A stretch of 64,000 nt of DNA from Chryseobacterium limigenitum. Lineage in GTDB: Bacteria; Bacteroidota; Bacteroidia; Flavobacteriales; Weeksellaceae. The translations under genes and the position numbers were made by a program. The stretch covers positions 124,001 through 188,000 of the forward strand of contig NZ_FPKW01000001.1 in NCBI RefSeq assembly GCF_900114875.1. Reading direction: 5' to 3'. Under the pieces are notes generated by a model. That model had not been told where the DNA came from. It did not search any database and saw nothing but the letters and a program-made list of their open reading frames with translations. Within the stretch, counting starts at the first letter, position 1. Each line of letters opens with the position of its first letter. Shown here piece after piece: positions 35,320 to 44,248 of this stretch.

Positions 35320-36048
35320 ATGAATAAAAAAAGTTGTTTGAACTGTGGTCATATAATTTCCGGTGAGTTTTGTTCTCATTGCGGGCAAAAATCAGACACA
35401 GCAAGAATAACTCCACATTCTCTTATCAAAAATGATATTTTAGGATCGATCTGGCATATTGAAACTAAATTTTTCCACACACTAAAAGACGTTTTGTTCA
35501 AACCCGGACAAACGGCGATGGACTATATTTCAGGGAAAAGAATTAAATATTATAATTTATTTTCCCTGTTGCTTATCTTATTTGGATTCAATGTTTTAAT
35601 GCTTCATTTTTATTTGGATCTTAATCCTAAAGAGATTACTGCAGACGGCTCAAATATTATTGATTTTTTCTCTAAGTATTCTAAAACAATTTTATTTGCA
35701 TTTATTCCAATTTTGGCTTTAAATGCTAGGATTCTCTTTAAGCGTATTAAATTAAACCTTGCAGAACACGTTATTCTCGCATCTGTCAGTCTCTCAGGGA
35801 TCTTGACGTTGTTATTATTGGATGATGTCATCAGTATTATCGGAATTTATGAGCCACTGTCAAAAATCATTAATGTATTAGATAAAATTTTAGTGTATAG
35901 TTTAACTTTATTTCCTGCTTTTACCTACTTTAATGCCTTTAAAAATTCATATTCAACCTCAGGTTTAATATGGAGATTGTCAGTGTTTTATATTTTACTT
36001 TCAGTCGAATGTTTTGCAATAATTATACTTTTATATAACCTATTTTAA
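35320..36048 (+). CDS. DUF3667 zinc-ribbon membrane protein
   Basis: 242 aa. The N-terminus is a zinc ribbon, CLNCGHIISGEFCSHCGQK, with four Cys in two CxxC pairs. ITPHSLIKNDI and TLKDVLFKPGQTAMDYISGKR are the DUF3667 signature. Five or so membrane helices follow. ATG at 35320 places the ribbon at the start as in other members; an ATG nine bases earlier is also possible. Function unknown. Confidence 0.85.
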   Translation: MNKKSCLNCGHIISGEFCSHCGQKSDTARITPHSLIKNDILGSIWHIETKFFHTLKDVLFKPGQTAMDYISGKRIKYYNLFSLLLILFGFNVLMLHFYLDLNPKEITADGSNIIDFFSKYSKTILFAFIPILALNARILFKRIKLNLAEHVILASVSLSGILTLLLLDDVISIIGIYEPLSKIINVLDKILVYSLTLFPAFTYFNAFKNSYSTSGLIWRLSVFYILLSVECFAIIILLYNLF

Positions 36049-36056
36049 AAATAATA

Positions 36057-36758
36057 ATGAAGAATATATTTTATGCAGTTGCTGTTTTTGCCTTAGTTTC
36101 TTGTGGAAAAATATCTCCAAAAGGAAAAATTGAAACTAAAGATGTAGATGTACCGGAATTTGTTAATCTGGATCTTGACGGGAAATTCCGCGTATTCTAT
36201 GCAAGAGGAACCAAAAATTTTGTTGAAATAGAAACCTACCCGAATGTCGCCAGTAATTTGGATGTTGATGTGAAAGATAAAACACTTTTCATCAAAGAAA
36301 ACAGAGGGACCAAAGGCGTTGATTTCTATAATGTAACGATTTATTCAAAATATAATCTTGAGAAAGTCTCTATCTCAGATTCAGTGGAAATGAACATTTC
36401 AAGTGAAATTAAGACCGATAATTTTAGGCTTAATCTAAAAAATAATGCTACTTTTATGGGTTCCGTGAATACGAGAAGAGCAGAAGTAGATATGCAGAAC
36501 AGAAGCCGTGCAAATTTTCTTGGACTGACAAAAGATGCTGTCATCAAAATCTCTGATACAGCGAGTTTGATTGCTCCTTACTGGAAAATTACCAACTTGA
36601 AAATAGACTCCAAAAACGGAAATTATGCAGAAGTAAATGTAAAAGATTCATTAAAAGGACAAATTCAGAATACCGCGAAATTTGTTTATTATAATGATCC
36701 GATTCGTGCTTTTAAAATAGATAAAACAACAAAGGTTGAAAATAAAAAGCTGGATTAA
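36057..36758 (+). CDS. Head GIN-domain lipoprotein (DUF2807)
   Basis: 233 aa with a lipobox (FALVSC, lipidated Cys16). The mature part is a repetitive beta-helix: VNLDLDGKFRVFYARGTKNF, VDVKDKTLFIKE, YNVTIYSKYNLEKVSISD, then ladders of N/D/S-rich strands. This is the head GIN domain of Bacteroidota outer-envelope proteins. It starts 8 bases after DUF3667 and closes the operon. Role unknown. Confidence 0.82.
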   Translation: MKNIFYAVAVFALVSCGKISPKGKIETKDVDVPEFVNLDLDGKFRVFYARGTKNFVEIETYPNVASNLDVDVKDKTLFIKENRGTKGVDFYNVTIYSKYNLEKVSISDSVEMNISSEIKTDNFRLNLKNNATFMGSVNTRRAEVDMQNRSRANFLGLTKDAVIKISDTASLIAPYWKITNLKIDSKNGNYAEVNVKDSLKGQIQNTAKFVYYNDPIRAFKIDKTTKVENKKLD

Positions 36759-36763
36759 AAGGG

Positions 36764-36850
36764 CATTTGTCATTCAGAACGGAACAAAGTGTAGTGAAGA
36801 ATCTTTCTTTACAATATTTAAAAAGATTTCTTGTTCCTCAATATGACAAT
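36764..36850. repeat. Imperfect inverted repeat with GTCATTCAGAACGGAAC
   Basis: Left arm TTGTCATTCAGAACGGAACA and right arm, read inversely, ATTGTCATATTGAGGAACAA, with AATCTTT on both sides of the loop. The element resembles other intergenic repeats here but has no exact second copy in the window. It lies between the GIN lipoprotein and phosphoglucomutase. Confidence 0.5.
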
Positions 36851-36906
36851 TAAAATCAATAAATTAAACTAGTACTCAACAAACTATAAAAGAACAAAAT
36901 ACACAT

Positions 36907-38622
36907 ATGACAACATTAGAAAAAGCAAAACTTTGGTTAAGTGACACATTCGATAAAGAAACGAGAGATGCTGTTCAATCATTAATTGACAGCAATTCGC
37001 CTGACTTGGAAGACTCTTTTTACAGAGAATTAGAGTTCGGAACGGGAGGGATGCGTGGAATTATGGGTGTCGGAACCAATCGTTTAAATAAATACACGTT
37101 AGGTCAAGCAACACAGGGACTTGCGAATTATATGTTGGCGCAGTTTCCTAACGAAGAAATCAAGGTTGCGATCGCTTATGACGTGCGTCACAATTCAAAA
37201 GAATTTGGAAAATTAGTGGCTGATGTTTTAACGGCAAACGGAATAAAAGTGCTTCTTTTCAAAGATCACAGACCGACTCCGGAATTGTCTTTCACGGTTC
37301 GTGACAAGAAATGTAACGGAGGAATTGTATTAACGGCTTCTCACAATCCACCGGAATATAACGGTTATAAAGTATATTGGAATGACGGTGCGCAAATCGT
37401 TCCGCCACATGACGAAGCGATTATTAATGAAGTATATTCTGTAAAATTTGATGAAATTAAATTCGAAGGAAACGATGATTTAATTGAATGGATCGGACCT
37501 GAGCAAGATGATGTTTACATTGATGCTTGTATCGAAAACTCTACGTATCAGAACGTTGGAAAAGAAAATTTGAATATCGTTTTCACGTCAATCCACGGAA
37601 CTACTTATACAACGGTTCCTAAAGCTTTAGAAAAAGCAGGTTTCAAAAAGATCGACCTTGTGAAGGAGCAAATGATTCCGAGTGGAAATTTCACAACGGT
37701 AGAATCTCCAAATCCTGAAGAGCCTGCAGCATTGGAAATGGCGATGGATTTGGCAAAAATCACTAATGCAGACATTGTTATCGGAACAGATCCTGATGGT
37801 GACAGACTTGGAATTGCGGTAAGAAATCTTGATGGAGAAATGCAGTTATTGAATGGTAATCAGACCAATACGATTCTTACATACTACATTTTAAATGAAT
37901 GGAGAAAATTAGATAAAATCACAGGCTCTGAATTCATCGGTTCTACGATCGTAACTTCAGATATTTTCTTTGATATTGCTCAGAAATTCGGAGTTCAGTG
38001 TAAATCAGGACTTACAGGATTCAAATGGATCGGAAAAATGATCCGTGAAGCAGAAGGAAAAGAAAAATTCATCTGTGGTGGTGAAGAAAGTTTTGGGTTT
38101 ATGACAGGAGACTTTGTTCGTGATAAAGATTCTTGCGGAAGTATTCTTGTGGCATGTGAGATCGCTGCATGGTGTAAAGCCAATGGCAGAACGATGTACC
38201 AGTACATGATTGAGATCTATCAGGAAGTAGGAATGTACTACGAAGGATTGGTAAATCTTGTGAGAAAAGGTAGAGACGGAGCAGAAGAAATTCAGAATAT
38301 GATGAAAAACTTCCGTGAAAATCCTCCAAAGCAATTAGCAGGATCATTGGTTGAAGAAGTGAAGGATTTCAAAGAACAGACTAATTTTGTTGTTTCCAAA
38401 AATGAAAAATTGGTGATGAACGAAATTCCAAAGTCTAATGTATTGATTTATTATACTCAGGACGGAACAAAAGTGTGTGTAAGACCTTCAGGTACAGAAC
38501 CAAAGATTAAGTTTTATATTTCAGTAAAAGACGAACTTAATTCTGAAGCAGATTTCAAGAAAAAACTGAAAAGTTTAGAAGAAAAAATTCAGGAAGTAAA
38601 AAAAGATCTTCAATTGACATAA
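36907..38622 (+). CDS. Phospho-sugar mutase (phosphoglucomutase/phosphomannomutase)
   Basis: 571 aa, the long PGM/PMM type. Catalytic phosphoserine lies in TASHNPPEYNGYKVYW, the metal-binding loop in GTDPDGDRLGIAV, the sugar-binding loop in GGEESFGFMTGDFVRDKD and the phosphate-binding loop in VRPSGTEPKIKFY. It interconverts hexose-1- and hexose-6-phosphates for surface glycan or storage metabolism. No partner gene adjacent. Confidence 0.95.
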   Translation: MTTLEKAKLWLSDTFDKETRDAVQSLIDSNSPDLEDSFYRELEFGTGGMRGIMGVGTNRLNKYTLGQATQGLANYMLAQFPNEEIKVAIAYDVRHNSKEFGKLVADVLTANGIKVLLFKDHRPTPELSFTVRDKKCNGGIVLTASHNPPEYNGYKVYWNDGAQIVPPHDEAIINEVYSVKFDEIKFEGNDDLIEWIGPEQDDVYIDACIENSTYQNVGKENLNIVFTSIHGTTYTTVPKALEKAGFKKIDLVKEQMIPSGNFTTVESPNPEEPAALEMAMDLAKITNADIVIGTDPDGDRLGIAVRNLDGEMQLLNGNQTNTILTYYILNEWRKLDKITGSEFIGSTIVTSDIFFDIAQKFGVQCKSGLTGFKWIGKMIREAEGKEKFICGGEESFGFMTGDFVRDKDSCGSILVACEIAAWCKANGRTMYQYMIEIYQEVGMYYEGLVNLVRKGRDGAEEIQNMMKNFRENPPKQLAGSLVEEVKDFKEQTNFVVSKNEKLVMNEIPKSNVLIYYTQDGTKVCVRPSGTEPKIKFYISVKDELNSEADFKKKLKSLEEKIQEVKKDLQLT

Positions 38623-38628
38623 ATAAAA

Positions 38629-38702
38629 AGGAATAAGGATTTAGGAAATAGGTATTTTGTACGTAATAAAACTAAGCCCTAAAATCTAAATCCTAATCCC
38701 TA
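38629..38702. repeat. Inverted AGGATTTAG/CTAAATCCT element
   Basis: GGAATAAGGATTTAGG on the left and CTAAATCCTAATCCC on the right are nearly inverse complements. Similar words occur at 45372-45392 and 62982-63006. Probably a small dispersed hairpin element or terminator-like structure. Confidence 0.4.
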
Positions 38703-38733
38703 AAAATAAAAATAACATTATAATAAAAATAAA

Positions 38734-39987
38734 GTGAAAGTTTCAAAATTAGCGGCGAACCTGATTGGTTCTGAAATTGTAAAAATTGGTAATGAAGTAA
38801 ATGATTTAAAGGCAAAAGGAGCGGAAATAGCCAATCTTACCATTGGTGACCTGAATTCTAATATCTACCCGATACCCGCAAAGTTGAAGGAAGAAGTTCA
38901 GAAAGCATATCAGAACAATCTGACAAATTATCCGCCGGCAAATGGACTTTTATCTTTAAGAAATGAAGTTTCTAAAGACTTGAAAACAAGATGGAATCTT
39001 GATTATTCTGCAAATGATATTTTAATCACGGCAGGTTCAAGACCTTTGATTTATGCGGTTTACAAAACGATCGTTGACGAAGGAGATAAAGTGGTCTACC
39101 CGACACCATCTTGGAACAACAATCATTATGCTTATCTTACTTCAGCAGACGCTATTGAAGTAAAAACAACTCAGGAAAATAACTTTCTTCCGACTGCGGA
39201 CGACTTAAGACCACACTTGGAGGGAGCAGTTTTGGTAGCTCTTTGTTCACCATTGAACCCTACAGGAACAATGTTTACAGAAGAACAGCTTTCTGAAATC
39301 TGCAAATTGATTTTAGCTGAAAACAAAAAAAGAGGTGAAGACGAAAAGCCGTTGTACTTAATGTATGACCAAATTTATTCTAACCTAACTTTTGGGGCAA
39401 AACATTTCGATCCGGTTTCTCTTTTCCCTGAAATGAGAGAATATACGATCTATATCGACGGTATTTCTAAGTGTTTGGCAGCAACTGGAGTTCGTGTTGG
39501 TTGGGGATTCGGCCCGGCTCATATTATTGATAAAATGAAGGCTCTTTTAACTCACGTTGGTGCTTGGGCGCCAAAACCGGAGCAGGAAGCTACTGCAAAA
39601 TATTTTGAAAATCCAGACGATGTAAATACTTTCGTTGATGATTTTAAAGGAAAGCTTGAAGCAAGTTTAAAAGTTCTTCATCAGGGAATCCAGGATCTAA
39701 AAGGAAAAGGATTAGCTGTTGAAAGTATCGAACCAATGGGTGCGCTTTACCTTACAATCAAATTAGATTATATCGGAAAAACAAAACCTGACGGAACCGT
39801 TATCGAAAATTCTTCAGACCTAGTATTTTACCTGATTAATGAAGCTGGAGTTGCATTAGTGCCGTTTTCAGCTTTCGGAGAAGAAAAATCTGAGCCTTGG
39901 TTCCGTGCTTCTGTTGGAGGATTGCCTATCGAAGAAATTTCAGGTATGATGCCTAAATTGGAAGATGCATTAAACAAATTAAAGTAA
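38734..39987 (+). CDS. PLP-dependent aminotransferase, class I/II
   Basis: 417 aa from a GTG. PLP-binding Lys246 is in DGISKCLAATGVRVGWG. The region NYPPANGLLSLRNEV, the substrate loop SPLNPTGTMF and the Asp/Tyr pair YDQIYSNL are typical of fold-type I aspartate/aromatic aminotransferases. Cytoplasmic. GTG is used because the conserved N-terminal helix starts immediately and no ATG is available nearby. Substrate is probably an amino acid with an acidic or aromatic side chain, not determinable here. Confidence 0.9.
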   Translation: MKVSKLAANLIGSEIVKIGNEVNDLKAKGAEIANLTIGDLNSNIYPIPAKLKEEVQKAYQNNLTNYPPANGLLSLRNEVSKDLKTRWNLDYSANDILITAGSRPLIYAVYKTIVDEGDKVVYPTPSWNNNHYAYLTSADAIEVKTTQENNFLPTADDLRPHLEGAVLVALCSPLNPTGTMFTEEQLSEICKLILAENKKRGEDEKPLYLMYDQIYSNLTFGAKHFDPVSLFPEMREYTIYIDGISKCLAATGVRVGWGFGPAHIIDKMKALLTHVGAWAPKPEQEATAKYFENPDDVNTFVDDFKGKLEASLKVLHQGIQDLKGKGLAVESIEPMGALYLTIKLDYIGKTKPDGTVIENSSDLVFYLINEAGVALVPFSAFGEEKSEPWFRASVGGLPIEEISGMMPKLEDALNKLK

Positions 39988-40003
39988 TTTCATATAAATA
40001 ATG

Positions 40004-40101
40004 AATGCTTCGACTAAGTTCAGCATGATGTCACTAAAAGTTACCGTTAAGTTAGAACAGTTAGTATTAGAGATGTTATGCTGAGCGGAGTCGAAGCATT
40101 T
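40004..40101. repeat. Palindromic dispersed element, copy 2
   Basis: Arms AATGCTTCGACTAAGTTCAG and CTGAGCGGAGTCGAAGCATT pair with a few mismatches. The interior includes GTTAGAACAGTTAGTATTAG, 85% like copy 4. Same orientation as the other copies. Confidence 0.85.
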
Positions 40102-40137
40102 TATAATTAGCAATCATTTATTCTCAATTAATTATAA

Positions 40138-40739
40138 ATGAAATTTCCAAAAAAATCCTTTCTAGAAACTAAACTCCTGAGTTACTCGACATTAGGAATC
40201 ATTGTTTTGGTAATTCTAAGCGTTTGGCTTTCAGGAACAGGTTCTCACAGATCTTTATTTCAAAATTCTATTTTATCAACTTCAATTTTGGCGGGTGCAT
40301 TTTTCCTGTTTATCAGTTTGGGATTGTATTATGGATTGAAATTGAAAGATAATGTTGGAAATGTTTTAAATCATGAAAGAATTAAAAAGGTTTCAGACAA
40401 AACACCAACAATTGATGGTTTTGAATTCGACCCTCCTGATATTGGAGACGGAATTGGAGGAATTATAATTTCAATTATTGTTTGGTTCTTGTTTGGTTCT
40501 TGTTTTCAATTATTATTACATTCTTATTTTACATTCTAGGAGTTTTCTTTTGGGCTGTAATTTTATTATTCATAGCAATGTTATATTGGATTTTTTTCCG
40601 AGCTTTACGTTTGGTATTTAAAAATTCAAAGCATTGCAAGGGAGATCTATTAAAAAGTTTAGCATTTGGATTTTTTTATTCATTTCTTTACATTTCATGG
40701 ATTTACGGAATTATCTTTTTAGCTAATTATTTAAATTAA
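40138..40739 (+). pseudogene. Membrane protein frameshifted by an 11-bp tandem duplication
   Basis: The first frame runs 40138-40539 (133 aa); a second frame, overlapping from 40482, runs to 40739. At 40480-40501 the 11-mer GTTTGGTTCTT occurs twice in tandem. Removing one copy joins the two frames into one 196-residue protein with about five membrane helices, through IIVWFLFSIIITFLFYIL. The length fits exactly: 602 minus 11 bases is 197 codons with the stop. The duplication is therefore the cause of the break. It may be a fixed mutation, a sequencing artefact or a reversible slippage switch. Family not recognised. Confidence 0.85.
40480..40501 (+). repeat. Two tandem copies of GTTTGGTTCTT
   Basis: Perfect 11-bp direct repeat, not a multiple of three, inside the membrane-protein gene at 40138. 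Confidence 0.97.
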
Positions 40740-40778
40740 AAGAAACTCATAATTAACAACTTATAACGATTTTACCTT

Positions 40779-41507
40779 ATGAAAATCATTGCTGTCATTC
40801 CCGCACGCTACGAAGCAAGCCGTTTTCCGGGAAAATTAATGCAGATTTTAGGCGAAAAAACTGTAATTACGACAACATATAAAAATGTTGTTGAAACAGG
40901 TTTGTTCGATGAAGTTTTTGTGGCCACCGATTCTGAAATTATTTTTAATGAAATTGAGAATAATGGCGGAAAAGCTGTCATGACCGGACAACACGAAACA
41001 GGAAGCGATAGAATTGCAGAAGCTGTACAAAATATTGATTGTGATATCGTTATCAATGTTCAGGGTGACGAACCCTTTCTTAAGTTAAAACCTTTAAAGC
41101 AATTAATTGAAGTTTTTAGAGAAGATGAAAATCAGGAAATTTCTTTAGCTTCATTAAAAATACAACTCACTGAAAAAGAAGAGATCGAAAATCCAAATAA
41201 TGTAAAAGTTATTACGGATAACAGTGGTTTTGCATTGTATTTTAGTCGTTCTGTGATTCCTTTTCACAGAGAAATTTCTTATGATGTAAGTTATTTTAAA
41301 CATATCGGAGTGTATGCTTTCAGAAAACATGCTTTGCTTCAGTTCTCAAAATTAGAAATGAAACCGTTGGAAATATCAGAAAAGATAGAATGCATCCGTT
41401 ATTTAGAATATGGCATGAAAATCAAGATGATAGAGACAAATTTTGTGGGAGTGGGAATCGATACACCGGAAGATTTAGAGAAAGCCCGAAAAATAATATC
41501 AGAATAA
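40779..41507 (+). CDS. kdsB: 3-deoxy-manno-octulosonate cytidylyltransferase
   Basis: 242 aa. The CTP-binding start [36 protein letters not shown] and the end [14 protein letters not shown] are characteristic of KdsB. It activates Kdo as CMP-Kdo for lipopolysaccharide. kdsA lies 18 kb downstream in this window, so the Kdo genes are not in one operon. Confidence 0.95.
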   Translation: MKIIAVIPARYEASRFPGKLMQILGEKTVITTTYKNVVETGLFDEVFVATDSEIIFNEIENNGGKAVMTGQHETGSDRIAEAVQNIDCDIVINVQGDEPFLKLKPLKQLIEVFREDENQEISLASLKIQLTEKEEIENPNNVKVITDNSGFALYFSRSVIPFHREISYDVSYFKHIGVYAFRKHALLQFSKLEMKPLEISEKIECIRYLEYGMKIKMIETNFVGVGIDTPEDLEKARKIISE

Positions 41508-41579
41508 TTGGTAAATTACTAGATTGATACATTGGTAAATTATTTAAAGCCTTATATTTGAATTGATAAAATTGAATTA

Positions 41580-42242
41580 ATGAAGAAATTACTTTTAGTA
41601 TTCGTCCTGATTTATTCGCAAACTTTTTTTGCACAGACGGCAAAGGAAATTATAGAAAAAAACATCGAATTATCCGGAGGATTAACCAATTGGAAACTGT
41701 TAAATTCAGTATTGCTTCAGGGAAAAGTAATCTTGGGAATTAAAGACGAATATCCGATTAAGATCTTTCAGGAGCGTCCGAATCTTACCAAGACCGTTCT
41801 TACCATAAATAATAAAGAAACAGCTATTGAAGGCTACGACGGAAATAAGGGATATGCAATGAACTATGCAACCAACAAAGTTCAGGAATATCCGAATTAT
41901 GTGCCGGAAAGTTTTGATAATGACTTCATAGACTGGGAAAATAAAGGCTTTGATGCAAAATATTTAGGAAAAGAAAAAGTAGGAGAAATTTACTGTCATA
42001 AAGTTGAATTGACGAAAAATGTAAATAAAAATTACTATTATTTTGACACCAAAACATACATGCTTTTGAAGGAGATAAAGAAAGATGAAACAGTAAGCTA
42101 CTCTGATTATAAGAAAGTTGGAAACTTGGTAATGCCTTTCAGAATTGAATCTTCAAGTCCTAAAAAAGATGGAGATTATGTAATGTTAATTAATAAAATT
42201 GACATCAATAAAGTATTTCCTGCGAATATTTTTAAGTTTTAA
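41580..42242 (+). CDS. Outer membrane lipoprotein-sorting (LolA-like) protein
   Basis: 220 aa with a signal peptide (MKKLLLVFVLIYSQTFFAQ). The region TAKEIIEKNIELSGG and then IKIFQERPNLTKTVLTINNK, AIEGYDGNKGYAMNY and NYYYFDTKTYMLLKEIKK follows the LolA/LolB-like half-barrel pattern common in Bacteroidota periplasmic proteins. Probable lipid or lipoprotein carrier in the periplasm; specific cargo unknown. Stands alone after kdsB. Confidence 0.7.
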   Translation: MKKLLLVFVLIYSQTFFAQTAKEIIEKNIELSGGLTNWKLLNSVLLQGKVILGIKDEYPIKIFQERPNLTKTVLTINNKETAIEGYDGNKGYAMNYATNKVQEYPNYVPESFDNDFIDWENKGFDAKYLGKEKVGEIYCHKVELTKNVNKNYYYFDTKTYMLLKEIKKDETVSYSDYKKVGNLVMPFRIESSSPKKDGDYVMLINKIDINKVFPANIFKF

Positions 42243-42259
42243 TAATCCAAAAAACTTGA

Positions 42260-42366
42260 TGACCTTTGCCGAGTGAAATCGAAGATTCGACGTAGTCAAA
42301 CGCCTTTGCGATCCTTAAAAACAATTAGTCGTCAAAAAAATCTTTGCGAGCTTTGCGTTAAAGAAA
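42260..42366. repeat. CCTTTGC..GAGTGAAA / CTTTGCGTTAAA intergenic repeat
   Basis: Contains ACCTTTGCCGAGTGAAA and ends with TTTGCGAGCTTTGCGTTAAA. Related words lie at 29960-30042 and, shorter, at 15450. Located between the LolA-like and GPx genes. No ORF. Confidence 0.45.
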
Positions 42367-42420
42367 AAACATTATTAAAATCAGATATAGAATAATTTTA
42401 ATTAAAGAAAATATACTAAA

Positions 42421-42999
42421 ATGAAAAAGGTTTTCTTACTGATGCTTTCTTTTGTAGCATTTCTACAAAGTTGCACCAACCAAAAAAGTGAATTGTCTAA
42501 AACTAAAACCAACGAACTTATGGGAAAAACAATATACGATTTCAAAGTTAATGCTCTGGAAGAAGGTAAAGAGATCAACTTTGCAGATTTCAAAGGAAAG
42601 AAAATCCTTATCGTAAATACAGCTTCGGAATGCGGATTTACTCCACAATATGCTGATCTTGAAAAAGTTTATGAAGAATATAAAGATAAATTAGTAATCG
42701 TAGGTTTCCCTGCAAACAATTTTGGAGGGCAGGAGCCCGGAACGAACACTGAGATCGGAGCTTTTTGTCAAAAAAATTATGGTGTAACATTTCCATTAGC
42801 TGCAAAAGTTTCAGTGAAAGGAGATGATACGGCTCCAATATTTAAATATTTAACTGAAAAAGATTTAAACGGAGTGAAAAATACGACCATCCTTTGGAAT
42901 TTCACGAAATTTTTAATCGATGAAAACGGAAAATTGGTTGATAGTTTTATCAGTACTACAAAACCTACTGATCAGGCGATTACAAAATATCTGAAATAA
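42421..42999 (+). CDS. Glutathione peroxidase-like lipoprotein
   Basis: 192 aa. A lipobox FLQSC (Cys18) makes it an envelope lipoprotein, unusual for the otherwise cytosolic GPx family but seen in Bacteroidota. The peroxidatic Cys71 is in NTASECGFTPQY, with the partner Gln in PANNFGGQEPGTN and Trp-Asn in ILWNFTKFL. It reduces hydrogen or organic peroxides, probably using thioredoxin-like donors, at the periplasmic face. Confidence 0.9.
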   Translation: MKKVFLLMLSFVAFLQSCTNQKSELSKTKTNELMGKTIYDFKVNALEEGKEINFADFKGKKILIVNTASECGFTPQYADLEKVYEEYKDKLVIVGFPANNFGGQEPGTNTEIGAFCQKNYGVTFPLAAKVSVKGDDTAPIFKYLTEKDLNGVKNTTILWNFTKFLIDENGKLVDSFISTTKPTDQAITKYLK

Positions 43000-43013
43000 A
43001 ATAAAGAAATACT

Positions 43014-43105
43014 TATTAACGCTTCGACTCCGCTCAGCGTGACACGTTCAAATTATACAAAATAGTATTAGGAATGTCACGCTGAGCGGAGTCGAAGCGT
43101 TAATA
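43014..43105. repeat. Palindromic dispersed element, copy 3
   Basis: Left arm 43014-43044 and right arm 43075-43105 are perfect 31-bp inverse complements, with core GCTTCGACTCCGCTCAGCG. The 30-base interior contains AATAGTATTAGGAA. Lies between convergent genes (GPx and the NAD-binding protein), where it could end both transcripts. Confidence 0.95.
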
Positions 43106-43140
43106 ATCTATAACTCATAATTCAAAATTTATAACTTCTT

Positions 43141-43797
43141 CTACTCGTTACTCTTCTCCGCAAAGCAAAAAATATTCCCCAATTTAATACTAGAATAACC
43201 ATTACTTTTTATTTTGGCAGAATTAATCATTGCTTTGGCTAAAATATCTGTCGGAAGGGGTTTCTGACTTTCCAAAAGCCCCAATTTATTCGCAAATTTT
43301 ATAATTCTGCTTCCTAAGACTTCTCCGGTTCTTTCGGAATCTTTTCTTTCCAACATTCCTGGTTTGAAGATTGTAATTTTATTGAAATGTAACTGTTTTA
43401 CAGCTTCTTCCAATTCGCCTTTCATTTTAGAATAGAAAATTTTAGATTTAGGATTAGCTCCGTAAGCGGAAACTAAAACATAGTCATCAACCTCATTTTC
43501 TTTGGCAGCTTTTGCAAATTCATATTGATAATCGAAATCAACTTTTCTTTGAGCCTCTTTGCTTCCTGCACTTTTCAAAGTCGTTCCAAGACACGAAAAA
43601 GCAACATCACCTTTTACAGAATCCTTCCATTCTTCCGGTTTTTCGAAATTAACGACATGAACTTTCAATTTATTGTCCTGAATATCAATAGGTTTTCTCA
43701 CGAAGACATCAACTTTTTCAAAATCTTTATCGTTAAGTAATTGATTAACCAAATCTTTTCCTGTAGCACCTGTAGCGCCGATTACCAAAGCTTTCAT
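43141..43797 (-). CDS. NAD(P)-binding oxidoreductase, atypical SDR
   Basis: 218 aa in a Rossmann fold. The nucleotide loop is ALVIGATGATGKDLVNQLL, with the GxTGxTG form of atypical short-chain dehydrogenases. VFVRKP and CLGTTLKSAGSKEAQRKVDF follow the HTATIP2-like pattern. VLVSAYGANPKSKIFYSKMK carries Tyr and Lys, although the classical YxxxK spacing is not clean. Cytoplasmic; substrate unknown. Confidence 0.82.
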   Translation of the reverse strand: MKALVIGATGATGKDLVNQLLNDKDFEKVDVFVRKPIDIQDNKLKVHVVNFEKPEEWKDSVKGDVAFSCLGTTLKSAGSKEAQRKVDFDYQYEFAKAAKENEVDDYVLVSAYGANPKSKIFYSKMKGELEEAVKQLHFNKITIFKPGMLERKDSERTGEVLGSRIIKFANKLGLLESQKPLPTDILAKAMINSAKIKSNGYSSIKLGNIFCFAEKSNE

Positions 43798-43894
43798 AAT
43801 AATATTGTTTATGGTGATGATGTTTCTTTCTTAAATTTACTAAATTTGAAATTAATATCAATGATTATTAATCACTTATCATTTATTAAAATTC

Positions 43895-44248
43895 ATGGAT
43901 GCCAACGAAATACTAGATTATTGCCTAGCAAAAAAAGGAGTTACAGAAACTTTTCCTTTTGATAATGAGACGCTTGTAATGAAAGTAGGAACAAAAATGT
44001 TCTTATTAATGGGGCTTGAAAGACAGCCTTTAGGAATTAATGTAAAAACAGATCCGGAATGGAGTGCAGAACTTCGCGAGCAATACCCACAAATTACAGG
44101 CGCATTTCATATGAATAAAACACACTGGAATTCGGTTTCCGTAGATGGATTAAAAAGAGATTTGATTTTTAAATTGATTGATCAGTCTTATGAATTGGTA
44201 TTTAATTCATTAACGAAAAAAGCAAGAGAGGAAATTGTAAACGGCTAA
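43895..44248 (+). CDS. MmcQ/YjbR-family DNA-binding protein
   Basis: 117 aa, full length for the family. DANEILDYCLAKKGVTETFP, FDNETLVMKVGTKMFLLMGL, INVKTDPEWSAELREQYPQI, GAFHMNKTHWNSVSVDG are conserved MmcQ/YjbR segments with a CyaY-like fold. The cellular role is not settled. Its stop overlaps by 4 bases the stop of the convergent ribF gene (44245-44248). Confidence 0.9.
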   Translation: MDANEILDYCLAKKGVTETFPFDNETLVMKVGTKMFLLMGLERQPLGINVKTDPEWSAELREQYPQITGAFHMNKTHWNSVSVDGLKRDLIFKLIDQSYELVFNSLTKKAREEIVNG

